DNA from: Vibrio sp. NTOU-M3
GTDB taxonomy: Bacteria > Pseudomonadota > Gammaproteobacteria > Enterobacterales > Vibrionaceae
DNA: 64,000 nucleotides
Direction of reading: 5' to 3'
Assembly: GCF_040869035.1 (NCBI RefSeq)
Contig: NZ_CP162101.1
Span: 620,001-684,000, forward strand
In this document: piece after piece, positions 43,306-52,912 of the stretch
How the letters are laid out: the number at the start of each line of letters is the position of its first letter
How positions within the stretch are numbered: position 1 is the first letter of the stretch
The notes under the pieces: model-generated
What the model saw: only the letters and a program-made list of their open reading frames with translations
Told to the model about the DNA's origin: nothing
The model's database searches: none
Translations under genes and position numbers: made by a program

Positions 43306-44105
43306 AACTCACACTTAATCAAAGACAGCAAAAACAAAAAATCAAGTGGTTTGCATTAGTGAATCACTACGACAACATGCCTGCAGAAATCTATCAAAAT
43401 ATTGCAGATCACACAGTAGAACCTTTGTATTTGACTACTCCTCTCGAACCATTACTCGATCGAAGCCCACTAGTGATCTCACTCAAAAAAAATGATGCAC
43501 TGATAAATTCACTTCCACAAAAAGAAACTCTCTACTTCGCAGCATCTTTAGATATCAGCTTTGAGCAAGTGTTAGATCAGTTAAGAAACCGACTGCAAGT
43601 ACAGTTTGATGGAGATAGAAAAGGGCTCTTTCACTATTATGTGCCATCGGTAGCCAGCTATTTCTTTTACCGTGCAAGTCAAACAGACTCAAGCAAATGG
43701 CTTGGTTGTTTATCAGCAATCTGCTTCTATAAACAAATAAAGAGTGAAGCCAATGAATGGGTACATATCGAAGGAGAATTCAGCTTACTCAACCCCTCAA
43801 TCTGGCTACTAACCCAATCTCAAGAAAAAGGCTTAAACGATAAATTTATCGAGCAAGAAATCGATCGTTGGGCACAAACTGAAAACATACAATCCTTCGA
43901 TTGGAAAAATCAGAAAAGCGTCAATACTTTTTGCACACAGCATCAAATTGAAGAACCAAAACTATTGTCTAGACTGCACCACTTAGTGCATACCTATAAC
44001 ATATCTCTAGATAACCCATACCAAGTGGACGCAAACCAAACACCAGAAAATATTGTTAAACAGTTAGAGCAGTTGATATCTAGGGAGTATAACTATGTCT
44101 GCTAA
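43302..44105 (+). CDS. DUF4123-type T6SS effector chaperone (VasW-like)
   Basis: A 267-residue protein between vgrG and a large effector, the position of V. cholerae VCA0019 (VasW), a DUF4123 adaptor/chaperone. N-terminal [10 protein letters not shown], a middle LISLKKND-like strand and a long region with [20 protein letters not shown] match the usual layout of such adaptors. Its job is to load the effector on VgrG. ATG 43302 overlaps the vgrG stop by four bases and gives the shorter product; an upstream in-frame GTG is less likely. Its 3' end overlaps the effector start by 11 bases. The family call is by length, context and weak similarity. Confidence 0.75.
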   Translation: MKLTLNQRQQKQKIKWFALVNHYDNMPAEIYQNIADHTVEPLYLTTPLEPLLDRSPLVISLKKNDALINSLPQKETLYFAASLDISFEQVLDQLRNRLQVQFDGDRKGLFHYYVPSVASYFFYRASQTDSSKWLGCLSAICFYKQIKSEANEWVHIEGEFSLLNPSIWLLTQSQEKGLNDKFIEQEIDRWAQTENIQSFDWKNQKSVNTFCTQHQIEEPKLLSRLHHLVHTYNISLDNPYQVDANQTPENIVKQLEQLISREYNYVC

Positions 44106-47100
44106 GTTCGCATCAAACCCAGCTTGTGAAGGTAAAAAGTTTTATGTTGAAGTTACAGGCATTCAACATGGCTCAGAGCAAGACTTTGAGTTTTACGATC
44201 TCACAGACATGTCGCAACAATCTGCTCTTGAAAACAAAAAACTCATCGATCCTGAGTTAGACGACACCACTGTCTACAGTTGGGATTGGTGTGATGAAAA
44301 CGAAAGCCGCAATGTTTGGCTAAAAATAGAAGCAGAAGATGGCCCGATAAAGCTACCGTTATTCCAAGACGTTACAGCTATATCCAGAAAGCAAGATGAA
44401 CAAGATTATTTGGTCCATTCGGTCTTACCTTTAACTCTTCTTCCTACATATCAAGAATCATCATCTTACGATGAAAGGCTCGCTCCCATTAGAGCTGGTT
44501 TTATTTACATATTTTATAACCACAAAGCATGGCGAGAAGTGCATGTTCACCCGGAAGATGACGGCAATATGTCTCTTAGAGATGTTCATCTCTTTAAATA
44601 CCGAACAGGCAAAGATAAACCATTCATAGATGAAAAACGGATTGCTACAGGGTTACCACTAAAAGAACTATGGATTCCTGCAAAAGATAATAATCATGGA
44701 GTGAAGATACACATTGCATTTTCAGAATCGCAATGGAGCTCGCAATATCTTAACTATTTGGAAGAAAACTTAGATGAGTTAACTCAACGAGCGATAGCCT
44801 TTCATAAACTCAATATTGACGGAGAAATAGATGTTCTAAGGACAAAAGATCTACCTGATATGCGAGTTCGGGAACCAGATCTTGAGTTATTTCTGGCAGA
44901 GCCTTCCAAACTCAACCGAGACCTAAGTGGAGATTGGGTTAAGAATACCTATCAGGAAATCAAAGAGGAAATATCTTCTGCGAACACAGATGGGGATCGA
45001 GCATTAGACATATTAAAATACAATAAACCTTATCAGTATGAATACGGCATAAAGCAATCTGTTTTAAAAGAAATATTAACGCCAGATCTAAAGACAGAAA
45101 ACACATGGTCAACTTCACAAAGCAATGATTTCCTAGAAGATGCTAAACAAAGATATTTGAGAGCGATTGTATTAGACGATCCACTATTTGATTTACGACA
45201 TCATACGTTCTTAACATTATTCGGAATGGGTTACCTGCAACAAGTATATGTTGATATGAGTAACCAAAAATACTATCAGTGTGCTGAACTAGTACAAAAA
45301 ATGGTCATGCCCGAAAGCTTCGGTGAGCAAGAGAATCCATTTTATGAACACAAAGACGATATTGATAAATATTTAGGAGGACGTTTTCATCGAACACTTA
45401 GAACGCTAGAGCGCCAAATATGCTGTAGAGATACGAAAATACTCCAAGAAAAGCTAAACAACAAACTGCAAGACACACGTATCGCACGAGTGTTACGAGA
45501 TATAAGCTCACTAAATGATGCGAACGCTGCGGCGGCTCATGTCATCGTAGGCAATGCTATCGGCGCATTAAGTACTAGCGTAGATCAGCTAGATCAAATG
45601 TCTAACACCACCGACATTGAACAATCTCAACATTTAGAGACTGTAAAGCAAATAATTTCTTCAAATAGCAACCATCCGTTGCATGCGATTTTATTTCCTC
45701 CTGAAGGCACAGTTACATTAGACGGAAACTACACATCACCTACGCCAAATAACCCTGGTTCAGGTTTTGCAACACCAGAATCTTTGGCTATTTGGGCACA
45801 AGAAGACTTCCTTATCGATGATGAGAAGCTGCAATTCATGGATCTAGCATTTATGTCTAAGGCTAATGATAATGAAGAAGGAGCATTCAACACCGAAAGA
45901 CGTTTGGCAAATGTTACTGACGGAATACTTAAAGGTTACTTTGATGCACTGCAAGCACTAAGCAAAAACTTGACTGAACATGCCAAAGTCATTGAATTCA
46001 ATAGCGCCTACGCCCCGGTATTAGGCTTAATGAAAGCAACAAACTCTAAGTTTTGGGGCGACATATTGTACACACCAGTGGGTGGTGCTGAGTATAAAGG
46101 AACGGTTGTCGGTGTACACGGCCATGGTCTTAGCTATGGGTTGAGTGCAACTGATCGTGATTACATTAAAACACGTAATAAAAAAACACCTATGGGGCGC
46201 CTCTATGATAAGTCAGGAAAACTGATTGCTTCAACAGGAAAAAGAGCATTTAAAGGCACTGATCTTATCACTGGCTATAAGGCAGATATAGGCCCTAAGC
46301 TCCCACTAAAAGTTGTTGTTGTATCAGAAAAAAACGCTATCGCTACCGCATTAAATCAGGCTAATACGAGACGAACATTAGAGGATTTAAACAAGTCGGG
46401 ATTGACTGCAAGTAACGCCTACGAAAAATTCAGAGTTCCCTATTTTATCGTTGTAATAGAGATGATTAACTTAAAAATCAACTGGAAACATGTGGAAGCA
46501 ACGCTAACTAAAGAAAGTTCTTACCATTCTATCGCCAATACAATTAGTGCTTTTACGGATTTAGGGATTGCGATAACGCATGCTTCCAATCTATATACCA
46601 AAAATGCGTCTTGGTTAGCGACAAACTCGCATAAAACTGCCATAGCATTTTCAGAAAGCACGGTAAGTCGACTGACTTTTCAACAAGGTAAAGTTCGACT
46701 CGTAAGTAACCTCAGCCGCTTGGGTTTTATCAGTATCGGAGCTGGTATTCTGACAGCAGGAATCGCTGCATGGGATACATTCAAACTCGCTAAAAACAAT
46801 GATATTGATGCCAGTATAGCGATGGGAATGGTCGCGACTGGCACGTTAGTGACGACTATAGCGACAGGTCTATTTACGACGAGTGCACCAGTTTTATTTG
46901 GTATGGGGCCTATTGCATGGATAGGCATAGGGATTGCCGTGACTGGCTTAGCAATCTATACCTTCTTTAAAGACTCCCCAATGGAAGTTTGGCTAAAGAA
47001 TGGGCCATTTGGTGCAGACCCTTCTTCGGATTACAATCACTTGCAGGATCCAAAGGTGGCATTTCAACGATTTGTTGGTTTAATATTTAGCTTATCAATC

Positions 47101-47631
47101 AAGCCATATCAACTAGGTACTCAAACCGTATTCTCCGAAGAGGTCACTAACAGACTAAAAACACAAGGGGTTACTCATATTATCCATCTCGATACTAATC
47201 TTGCGGCTTTATTGAACGTGAATTCCATGGATATAGAGTTTTATGCGCGGCAAGCAATTCAGCAAACAGCAGAAGTTACTTCTAGAGCAACAGCATATGG
47301 GCAAGGCCCTGATATAGAAAAAGATATTATCAATATCAGTAAACACGATCTAACCATCATTCACCAAGAGGTAGTAGAGGGCGGATATGCATTTTGTGTT
47401 CAACACGATTTGTCCATCCCTGCACCATACAGTGAATATAATATTTGGAAAGGCCGTTCTTATAAGTATAAATTCTCGCCAGCATTTATTATCCGAGCGC
47501 GATTACAAGTTGAAGGATTCTACTTACCAACGCCTTCCCTAGAAAAACAAGGTGAATCTATCCCTCCAACAGACAAGCCAAGCTTTACTTCAGACGATGA
47601 ACTTTGGATAAAAACAACATTACCAGCGTAA
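44095..47631 (+). CDS. Large MIX/VasX-like T6SS effector, probable membrane-active toxin
   Basis: A 1178-residue protein in the position of V. cholerae VasX (VCA0020, 1085 residues, pore-forming). A MIX-type motif hRxGhhYhh is present as IRAGFIYIF at residues 132-140. The centre is long and helical, with a GxHGHGLSYGLS region near 680. Three hydrophobic segments follow near residues 874-894, 907-927 and 931-957, and a soluble C-terminal part of about 200 residues. The toxin probably acts by damaging the target inner membrane, delivered by the neighbouring VgrG. GGGAG precedes the ATG. It is AT-richer than vgrG, as is usual for swapped effectors. The cognate immunity gene is 68 bases downstream. 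Confidence 0.85.
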   Translation: MSAKFASNPACEGKKFYVEVTGIQHGSEQDFEFYDLTDMSQQSALENKKLIDPELDDTTVYSWDWCDENESRNVWLKIEAEDGPIKLPLFQDVTAISRKQDEQDYLVHSVLPLTLLPTYQESSSYDERLAPIRAGFIYIFYNHKAWREVHVHPEDDGNMSLRDVHLFKYRTGKDKPFIDEKRIATGLPLKELWIPAKDNNHGVKIHIAFSESQWSSQYLNYLEENLDELTQRAIAFHKLNIDGEIDVLRTKDLPDMRVREPDLELFLAEPSKLNRDLSGDWVKNTYQEIKEEISSANTDGDRALDILKYNKPYQYEYGIKQSVLKEILTPDLKTENTWSTSQSNDFLEDAKQRYLRAIVLDDPLFDLRHHTFLTLFGMGYLQQVYVDMSNQKYYQCAELVQKMVMPESFGEQENPFYEHKDDIDKYLGGRFHRTLRTLERQICCRDTKILQEKLNNKLQDTRIARVLRDISSLNDANAAAAHVIVGNAIGALSTSVDQLDQMSNTTDIEQSQHLETVKQIISSNSNHPLHAILFPPEGTVTLDGNYTSPTPNNPGSGFATPESLAIWAQEDFLIDDEKLQFMDLAFMSKANDNEEGAFNTERRLANVTDGILKGYFDALQALSKNLTEHAKVIEFNSAYAPVLGLMKATNSKFWGDILYTPVGGAEYKGTVVGVHGHGLSYGLSATDRDYIKTRNKKTPMGRLYDKSGKLIASTGKRAFKGTDLITGYKADIGPKLPLKVVVVSEKNAIATALNQANTRRTLEDLNKSGLTASNAYEKFRVPYFIVVIEMINLKINWKHVEATLTKESSYHSIANTISAFTDLGIAITHASNLYTKNASWLATNSHKTAIAFSESTVSRLTFQQGKVRLVSNLSRLGFISIGAGILTAGIAAWDTFKLAKNNDIDASIAMGMVATGTLVTTIATGLFTTSAPVLFGMGPIAWIGIGIAVTGLAIYTFFKDSPMEVWLKNGPFGADPSSDYNHLQDPKVAFQRFVGLIFSLSIKPYQLGTQTVFSEEVTNRLKTQGVTHIIHLDTNLAALLNVNSMDIEFYARQAIQQTAEVTSRATAYGQGPDIEKDIINISKHDLTIIHQEVVEGGYAFCVQHDLSIPAPYSEYNIWKGRSYKYKFSPAFIIRARLQVEGFYLPTPSLEKQGESIPPTDKPSFTSDDELWIKTTLPA

Positions 47632-47699
47632 AACTTATATTGAAGTCCAAGCATCTTCCACGACCAAGATAAGCGAATGAAAAAGAATAGGTAAATCAA

Positions 47700-48665
47700 A
47701 TGGCTTACAACTCAGAACAATTTGAACTTCAGGCCCCAAAGGCACCTCAAGGCTTTCTGCGCCAAGTATTGACTAAAGGTCAAGGCTTCGGTTTTACTAA
47801 AGCAAACACCAGTATTGCGACGTCATTAGCGAAAGAAACTAAACCATCCTCAATGAAGACATTCGAAAAAAATCGCGACAAGCCGATGTTTTGGAATGAG
47901 AAAACATTAACTTGTGAAATACTTTCAAGTTGGTCTCAGCTTTATTTATTCATCGCGGGGATGGCTAAAACAGTGATGCTGTTTTTTTTACCATTGGCTT
48001 ACATATTACTTTTGGTAGGAGTCATTTTTGGTGAAGGAGGATGGGAAACTAGGGCACACATGTTCTATGACTTTACACTTTTTGGTTTACTCCCTTGCTT
48101 GCTTATCTATGGGCATTTTAAGCTGGTTGATAGAGGGTATTTGTTTTTAGCACCTTTCTTAAAAAGTAAGATCCTTTTCGAGCTGAATAGACAAACTGGC
48201 ATGGTCACTTTGTTTAAAAAGGGCAATAGAAAGCGTTTTGAGCATCCATTTATCGAGTTTGACTGTGTCCTTATCTCTGCTCCTTCTCCGCAAGGGCATC
48301 TAAACTACAACTTAATGCTAATTCATCGCTATCATGAATACTCTGTTGGCGTTCCACTACATAATTTTATCGGTACCAATCAAATGGTGTCTGAATATCA
48401 TAGACTATGGAATATGATCCAAAGATATATGGACGTTAGCCAGCCAATGCCAGATATTATGATTCTCGAACCAGCTCGAGAGAAAGACCCAACCACTGCT
48501 GCGTATGATAAATCCACTAATCGTGATCCTAGATATTGGCGTAATATGACAGATGAGCAGTTTGAGAAAAAGATAGAACAAATTGAAGAAAAACAACGTT
48601 CTCAACCAGCTACAGGACCAGCTATAAACATTTTCTTGGACGAATTTGAAACGGCTAACTCTTAA
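47700..48665 (+). CDS. Candidate membrane immunity protein of the VasX-like effector
   Basis: A 321-residue protein right after the effector, in the position of V. cholerae TsiV2 (VCA0021). Two transmembrane regions are visible at about 78-112 (LYLFIAGMAKTVMLFFLPLA then a further hydrophobic stretch) and 122-142 (FTLFGLLPCLLIYGHFKL). The C-terminal 180 residues are soluble and contain many aromatic and charged residues. A membrane-bound immunity protein fits a membrane-active toxin. DUF6708-like by layout, but I am not sure of the family. A strong terminator closes the cluster. AT-rich, like the effector. Confidence 0.72.
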   Translation: MAYNSEQFELQAPKAPQGFLRQVLTKGQGFGFTKANTSIATSLAKETKPSSMKTFEKNRDKPMFWNEKTLTCEILSSWSQLYLFIAGMAKTVMLFFLPLAYILLLVGVIFGEGGWETRAHMFYDFTLFGLLPCLLIYGHFKLVDRGYLFLAPFLKSKILFELNRQTGMVTLFKKGNRKRFEHPFIEFDCVLISAPSPQGHLNYNLMLIHRYHEYSVGVPLHNFIGTNQMVSEYHRLWNMIQRYMDVSQPMPDIMILEPAREKDPTTAAYDKSTNRDPRYWRNMTDEQFEKKIEQIEEKQRSQPATGPAINIFLDEFETANS

Positions 48666-48670
48666 CCAAC

Positions 48671-48702
48671 AAACCGCTCGATTGAGCGGTTTGTTTTTTT
48701 TA
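48671..48702 (+). terminator. Terminator of the T6SS cluster
   Basis: A perfect 10-bp stem (CAAACCGCTC and complement), loop GATT, then eight T. Confidence 0.9.
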
Positions 48703-48761
48703 TATCAAATCATCTACCAATCCAAACCTGAACATTCGAATTAGCCAAACACTTTCTACAG

Positions 48762-49379
48762 CTAACTACAGCTTCCATACCTTGCCATAAACATCTTGGT
48801 GGTTTCGGTGACTAAATGCGTTTTTTCTTCGCTATTTAAAGGTGCTTTTAGCTTCATCAGTTGTGGCCAGAAGGCGCTGCCTTTAATTAAGCTATGAAGC
48901 TGATCTTTTGCGAAATCTGCATCAATATCGGTGAGCTTACCGTCATTAATCGCGGCAATAATCCACGTATAAATAGCCGTTTCTTTTTTGATGAGTTTAT
49001 CCAGCTCGTCTTGCAGCATTTCAGGGTTACGGAATAAAAAGTCAAACGCAACACGCGCTAAATCTAGGTAATCAGGGGAAGATAAAAACTCCAGTTCTGT
49101 TTCCACCAGCTTAGCCAATTGGCAGTGCAGTGACTGCTCTGGGTTGTACTCAACATCACTCTCAGTTGTCGCTCGGCGCCAAAGCTCGGCTAGCAAGTGC
49201 AGCACCAAAGCTTCTTTGCTGTCGAAATGGTTGTAGATGGTGCGCTTGGAAACATTCGCAAGTGTGGCCAACTTATCCATACTAGTGGCTTGCACCCCAC
49301 CCTCTCGGAACGCTTTGATCGCTGCTTCGACAATGGCTTCGCGCTTTATCTGACTTCTGGTGAGTTTAATCTCAGTCAT
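48762..49379 (-). CDS. TetR/AcrR-family transcriptional regulator
   Basis: A 205-residue TetR-family repressor. The helix-turn-helix reads MDKLATLANVSKRTIYNHFDSKEAL (given as MDKLATLANVSK and RTIYNHFDSKEAL), residues about 34-58; the ligand domain is the AefR-like type (LARVAFDFLFRNPEM). It is divergent from a metallo-beta-lactamase-fold gene, with a palindrome in the 111-base gap, so it probably represses that gene and itself. The inducer is not known. Confidence 0.88.
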   Translation of the reverse strand: MTEIKLTRSQIKREAIVEAAIKAFREGGVQATSMDKLATLANVSKRTIYNHFDSKEALVLHLLAELWRRATTESDVEYNPEQSLHCQLAKLVETELEFLSSPDYLDLARVAFDFLFRNPEMLQDELDKLIKKETAIYTWIIAAINDGKLTDIDADFAKDQLHSLIKGSAFWPQLMKLKAPLNSEEKTHLVTETTKMFMARYGSCS

Positions 49380-49452
49380 GTTTTCTCAAAAATTCGTTTC
49401 CTGCTTTTGAACGAATTTTACACTGGATAGTTTACTTTTCAAACTTTAGATA

Positions 49453-49473
49453 TAAACTACACCGTGTAGTTTA
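49453..49473. promoter_or_regulatory. TetR-type operator, perfect inverted repeat
   Basis: TAAACTACAC-C-GTGTAGTTTA, a perfect 10-base inverted repeat around one base. TAGTTTACTTTT follows from it at 49467 and recurs at 49428, suggesting a second weaker copy. It covers the region between the divergent starts of the TetR and MBL genes. Confidence 0.78.
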
Positions 49474-49490
49474 CTTTTATTGAGGTAAAT

Positions 49491-50570
49491 ATGAAATTCT
49501 GGATTCTGATTATTATTGGAGTACTTATTATGGCAATGCAGGCGAAATCTTCACCCGAATCAAACAAGTTTTATAACAGTGAAACACGCTATTCATCTAG
49601 TTTTGCCGACACGGTGAAGATCATCCAAACCTACCTCACCACCAAGCGGACTGATCCGGTCCCAGAACAACCGATTTTGGTCCATACCGTTGCCCCGGAA
49701 ACATGGCACGAAGAAAGCGGTAATCACCTATATCGAATCGGCCATTCTAGTGTTCTAATGCAAATCGACCAGACTAAGATCCTCACTGACCCTGTATTCA
49801 GTGAACGCGCTTCTCCAGTTCAATGGGCAGGGCCGAAGCGCTTTCATCCCGCGCCTATCTCTGAGTCGGATCTGCCGTTTATTGATGTGGTAGTCATCAG
49901 TCATGATCACTATGACCACCTTGATAAACACACTATTCAGAAAATCAAAAACAAGGTCGGAACATTTATTACACCATTAAAAGTTGGTGACCACTTACTT
50001 AAATGGGGCGTTGCAAAAGAAAAGGTCGTTCAACTGGATTGGTGGCAATCAACCCTGATTAACGGTATTGAATTTGTCTCGACCCCTTCCCAGCATTTCT
50101 CTGGTCGTGGCTTATTCGATCGCGACCAAACTCTGTGGTCAAGCTGGGCAATTATTGGCAAAACTCAGCGCGTGTTCTTTAGTGGTGACAGTGGCTATTT
50201 CTCTGGCTTTAAAGACATCGGTGAGAAATACGGGCCGTTTGATATCACGCTAATGGAAGCTGGCGCATATAACTCGATGTGGAAAACAGTCCATATGATG
50301 CCGGAAGAGAGCATTCAGGCGCACCAAGACGTTCGAGGAAAGGTCATGGTGCCAATCCACAACAGTACCTTCGATTTAGCCATGCATGCGTGGTATGAGC
50401 CTTTAGAGCAAATCACCACACTGGCGAAGGAGCGAGATATCACCGTACTTACCCCCGCATTTGGTCAGAAAATCATGATGGACTCACCAATTTCAGCAAC
50501 ACAATGGTGGCAACCAAACATAGAAGAAGCCAGCTTAGACTTAGCACGAAATGAAGTGCAGCCTGAATAA
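49491..50570 (+). CDS. RomA-like metallo-beta-lactamase-fold hydrolase
   Basis: A 359-residue protein with an N-terminal hydrophobic segment (FWILIIIGVLIMAMQ, signal anchor) and an MBL core. The zinc motif is H138-D-H140-Y-D142-H143 (SHDHYDHLD), followed by SGDSGYFSGF and VPIHNSTFDLAMHAW. It resembles the RomA / NAPE-PLD branch (phosphodiesterase or lactonase-like). Members of this branch are often next to TetR regulators, as here. The substrate is unknown. The operator ends 17 bases before the ATG. Confidence 0.85.
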   Translation: MKFWILIIIGVLIMAMQAKSSPESNKFYNSETRYSSSFADTVKIIQTYLTTKRTDPVPEQPILVHTVAPETWHEESGNHLYRIGHSSVLMQIDQTKILTDPVFSERASPVQWAGPKRFHPAPISESDLPFIDVVVISHDHYDHLDKHTIQKIKNKVGTFITPLKVGDHLLKWGVAKEKVVQLDWWQSTLINGIEFVSTPSQHFSGRGLFDRDQTLWSSWAIIGKTQRVFFSGDSGYFSGFKDIGEKYGPFDITLMEAGAYNSMWKTVHMMPEESIQAHQDVRGKVMVPIHNSTFDLAMHAWYEPLEQITTLAKERDITVLTPAFGQKIMMDSPISATQWWQPNIEEASLDLARNEVQPE

Positions 50571-50580
50571 CCCACACAAA

Positions 50581-50604
50581 AAAGCCGCTCAAACGAGCGG
50601 CTTT
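50581..50604. terminator. Bidirectional terminator between MBL and PTS genes
   Basis: A perfect 10-bp stem (AAAGCCGCTC and complement) with loop AAAC; A-run left, TTT right; between convergent genes. Confidence 0.82.
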
Positions 50605-50623
50605 ATCTATTTAAACGATTTGA

Positions 50624-51880
50624 TTAACGAACAATCAAACCAAGCAAAATACCGACTGCGCCAAAGTCTGCGTCACTGAAGGTGGTATTGGCGAAGCCTA
50701 AATCACCCAGAACTGGCATTAGGAATACAGGTAGAAAGGTGATCAGTAGACCTTGTGCAAAAGCACCTAGCATTGCACCTCTACGACCACCAGTGGCATT
50801 ACCAAACACACCCGCTGCAGCACCAACAAAGAAGTGTGGCACAACACCAGGGATGATCACCGTTAGCCCCATCACGTAGAGCAAGAACATACCCACTAGG
50901 CCTGCTGCAAAGCTGGATAGGAAGCCAACCAATACGGCATTGGGTGCGTATGGGAAGACAACTGGACAGTCTAATGCTGGTTTTGCATTAGGTACTAATT
51001 TATCTGAGATGCCTTTAAATGCTGGCACAATCTCTGCGATCACCATGCGAACACCTTGGAGGATCACATACACCCCACCAGCAAACGTGATGGATTGCAT
51101 TAACGCAAACATAAACCAGTGTTTGCCACCGCTGACTTCACGAACAAAATCACCACCTGCAAAGATACACGTCACCATAAAAATGATGCCCATGGTAAAT
51201 GAGATAGCAACCGGTGTATCACGCAAGAATAAAAGGCTCTTTGGTACATTCATCTCTTCTGTCGAATGCTCTTTGTTACCAAACTTGCTGCCGATGAAAC
51301 CGGCTAATACGTAGGAAAGCGTAGAGAAGTGACCAATAGCCACATCATCTGAGCCTGTTACTTGCTTCATGTAACGGTGCGCAATGGCAGGGAAGAAAAC
51401 CATCACCGAACCAACGACCACTGAGCCTAAAGCGATTAAAGGCACACCCTTCATACCGCTGGAAGAAAGGATAGCGGCCACCATCATCGACATAAACAGT
51501 GTGTGGTGACCCGTTAAAAAGATGAATTTCCACGGCGTAAAGCGAGCAATCAAGATGTTCACGATCATGGCAAAGAACATGATCATCGCCATTTCTTTAC
51601 CAAATGCTTCTTGTGCGATAGACACAATGGCTTCGTTGTTTGGCACCACGCCCGTAATGCCAAAAGCTTGTTGGAAAATGGTGGCAAAGTCACCCAATGA
51701 GTTCACAACAAGGCCTGCACCAGCACCAAGGATGATGAAACCAAGAATGGTTTTCACCGTACCTTTAATGCATTCAGTGACTGGTTTTTTCTGAGCAATA
51801 AGGCCAATTAAGGCTATCAGACCAACCAAAACAGCAGGTTCTGATAACACATCATTCATTAAAAAACTGAAGAATTCCAT
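50624..51880 (-). CDS. PTS EIIC permease, UlaA/SgaT family (second copy)
   Basis: A 418-residue membrane permease of the UlaA/SgaT family, clearly homologous to the island permease at 14730 (shared VPNNEAIV, IFLTGHH, IGHFS, GVVPHFF and LGNxG segments). The C-terminus stops at LLGLIVR, about 35 residues shorter than the island copy and E. coli UlaA, so one helix is missing or the boundary differs. It forms a three-gene unit with EIIB and EIIA on the minus strand, with a GntR-like regulator opposite. Substrate: a sugar acid or ascorbate-like compound, not proven. Confidence 0.85.
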   Translation of the reverse strand: MEFFSFLMNDVLSEPAVLVGLIALIGLIAQKKPVTECIKGTVKTILGFIILGAGAGLVVNSLGDFATIFQQAFGITGVVPNNEAIVSIAQEAFGKEMAMIMFFAMIVNILIARFTPWKFIFLTGHHTLFMSMMVAAILSSSGMKGVPLIALGSVVVGSVMVFFPAIAHRYMKQVTGSDDVAIGHFSTLSYVLAGFIGSKFGNKEHSTEEMNVPKSLLFLRDTPVAISFTMGIIFMVTCIFAGGDFVREVSGGKHWFMFALMQSITFAGGVYVILQGVRMVIAEIVPAFKGISDKLVPNAKPALDCPVVFPYAPNAVLVGFLSSFAAGLVGMFLLYVMGLTVIIPGVVPHFFVGAAAGVFGNATGGRRGAMLGAFAQGLLITFLPVFLMPVLGDLGFANTTFSDADFGAVGILLGLIVR

Positions 51881-51889
51881 AACGCCCCC

Positions 51890-52177
51890 TTAAAGTGCGC
51901 CTAGCTCTTGAAGTGCCACTGATAAACGCTCTTTCATCGCATTTTTATCAACCATGTTGTCAAGACTGACGATTTTCGGCTCGACATCCAATGACTTCAA
52001 TTGATCCGTAATGTCATTGGTACCAATAAAGATGTCACAATCGGTGCCTTTTGCACTGCCGAGATCGATATGATCAACCGCCGCATCTACATTCAATTCT
52101 TTCACAATGCCTTTGATGCTCATTTCCATCATCAGGCTGGTTCCAAGACCATGACCGCAAACAACCATAATTTTCAT
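51890..52177 (-). CDS. PTS EIIB component (second copy)
   Basis: A 95-residue EIIB of the UlaB/SgaB fold with phosphocysteine Cys7 (MVVCGHGLGTSLMM). It has the same layout as the island EIIB but is clearly diverged and has ordinary base composition. Nine bases separate it from the EIIC gene downstream. Confidence 0.85.
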   Translation of the reverse strand: MKIMVVCGHGLGTSLMMEMSIKGIVKELNVDAAVDHIDLGSAKGTDCDIFIGTNDITDQLKSLDVEPKIVSLDNMVDKNAMKERLSVALQELGAL

Positions 52178-52219
52178 ATACTTATACCTTTTGTTTTTCT
52201 ATATAGGGGGGGAGGTTTC

Positions 52220-52663
52220 TTAGTAATTTTCGATGACCGCAAGGACATCTTCAGGAGTGCGAGCATTGCAGATTTGTTCTACATGCTCATCATTCATAAA
52301 TAATTCCGCTAATTTGGAAATGGCACCGACATGACTGTCACTGTCCGTTGCCGCTAGCGTGACCAACATTTTGACTGGATCATTCCCGTCTGAATCAAAA
52401 GCCACACCTTGTTGGATCACCGTGATCGACATCGCCAAGCGGTTCACACCATCTTCAGGACGAGCGTGTGGCATCGCCATACCCGGGCCAACTACGTAGT
52501 AAGGACCCAGTTCTTCATGCGAGCGATAAATAGCTTCGACGTAACTTGGTTCAATGGCTTTTTGATCCAGTAATGCCTGACAAGATTTTTGGATCGCCTC
52601 TTTCCAGTCTGCGGCTTCTGGGTAGACTCGAATGACGTCTTTGGTAATGAGTTCACGTAACAT
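52220..52663 (-). CDS. PTS EIIA component (second copy)
   Basis: A 147-residue EIIA of the mannitol/fructose-like (UlaC) fold with active His66 in MPHARPEDG. It is the first gene of the minus-strand EIIA-EIIB-EIIC operon. The 42-base gap before EIIB is short enough for co-transcription. Operators of LacI type lie upstream. Confidence 0.86.
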   Translation of the reverse strand: MLRELITKDVIRVYPEAADWKEAIQKSCQALLDQKAIEPSYVEAIYRSHEELGPYYVVGPGMAMPHARPEDGVNRLAMSITVIQQGVAFDSDGNDPVKMLVTLAATDSDSHVGAISKLAELFMNDEHVEQICNARTPEDVLAVIENY

Positions 52664-52740
52664 AGATTTGATCCTGCTGATTGTTGTTGCTGGATACTTT
52701 ATCGATCAAAACGTCAGAAAAACCTGAATAAGATCACAAA

Positions 52741-52788
52741 TGATAGCGCTATCTGGTAGCGCTATCATTAATTGTGATAGCGCTACCA
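52741..52788. promoter_or_regulatory. Triple LacI-family operator (AGCGCT core)
   Basis: Three 14-base palindromic sites share the core TAGCGCTA: TGATAGCGCTATCT (52741), TGGTAGCGCTATCA (52754) and TGATAGCGCTACCA (52775). Centres are 13 and 21 bp apart. They lie 78-125 bases upstream of EIIA and 125-172 upstream of the regulator. The core is like that reported for Pseudomonas GntR sites. A possible CRP site (ATTTGTGATC on the minus strand, about 52730-52740) adjoins them. Confidence 0.8.
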
Positions 52789-52912
52789 TTTTTGGTTATC
52801 AACGGGTTTTCATATCGATATGCTTAACACTTCTACGTTATTATCCTACTCAGTATTCGGGCTGTGCTAAGATGTCGCAGCAAACAAATCCGCAACATTA
52901 TTAAAAGAACCG

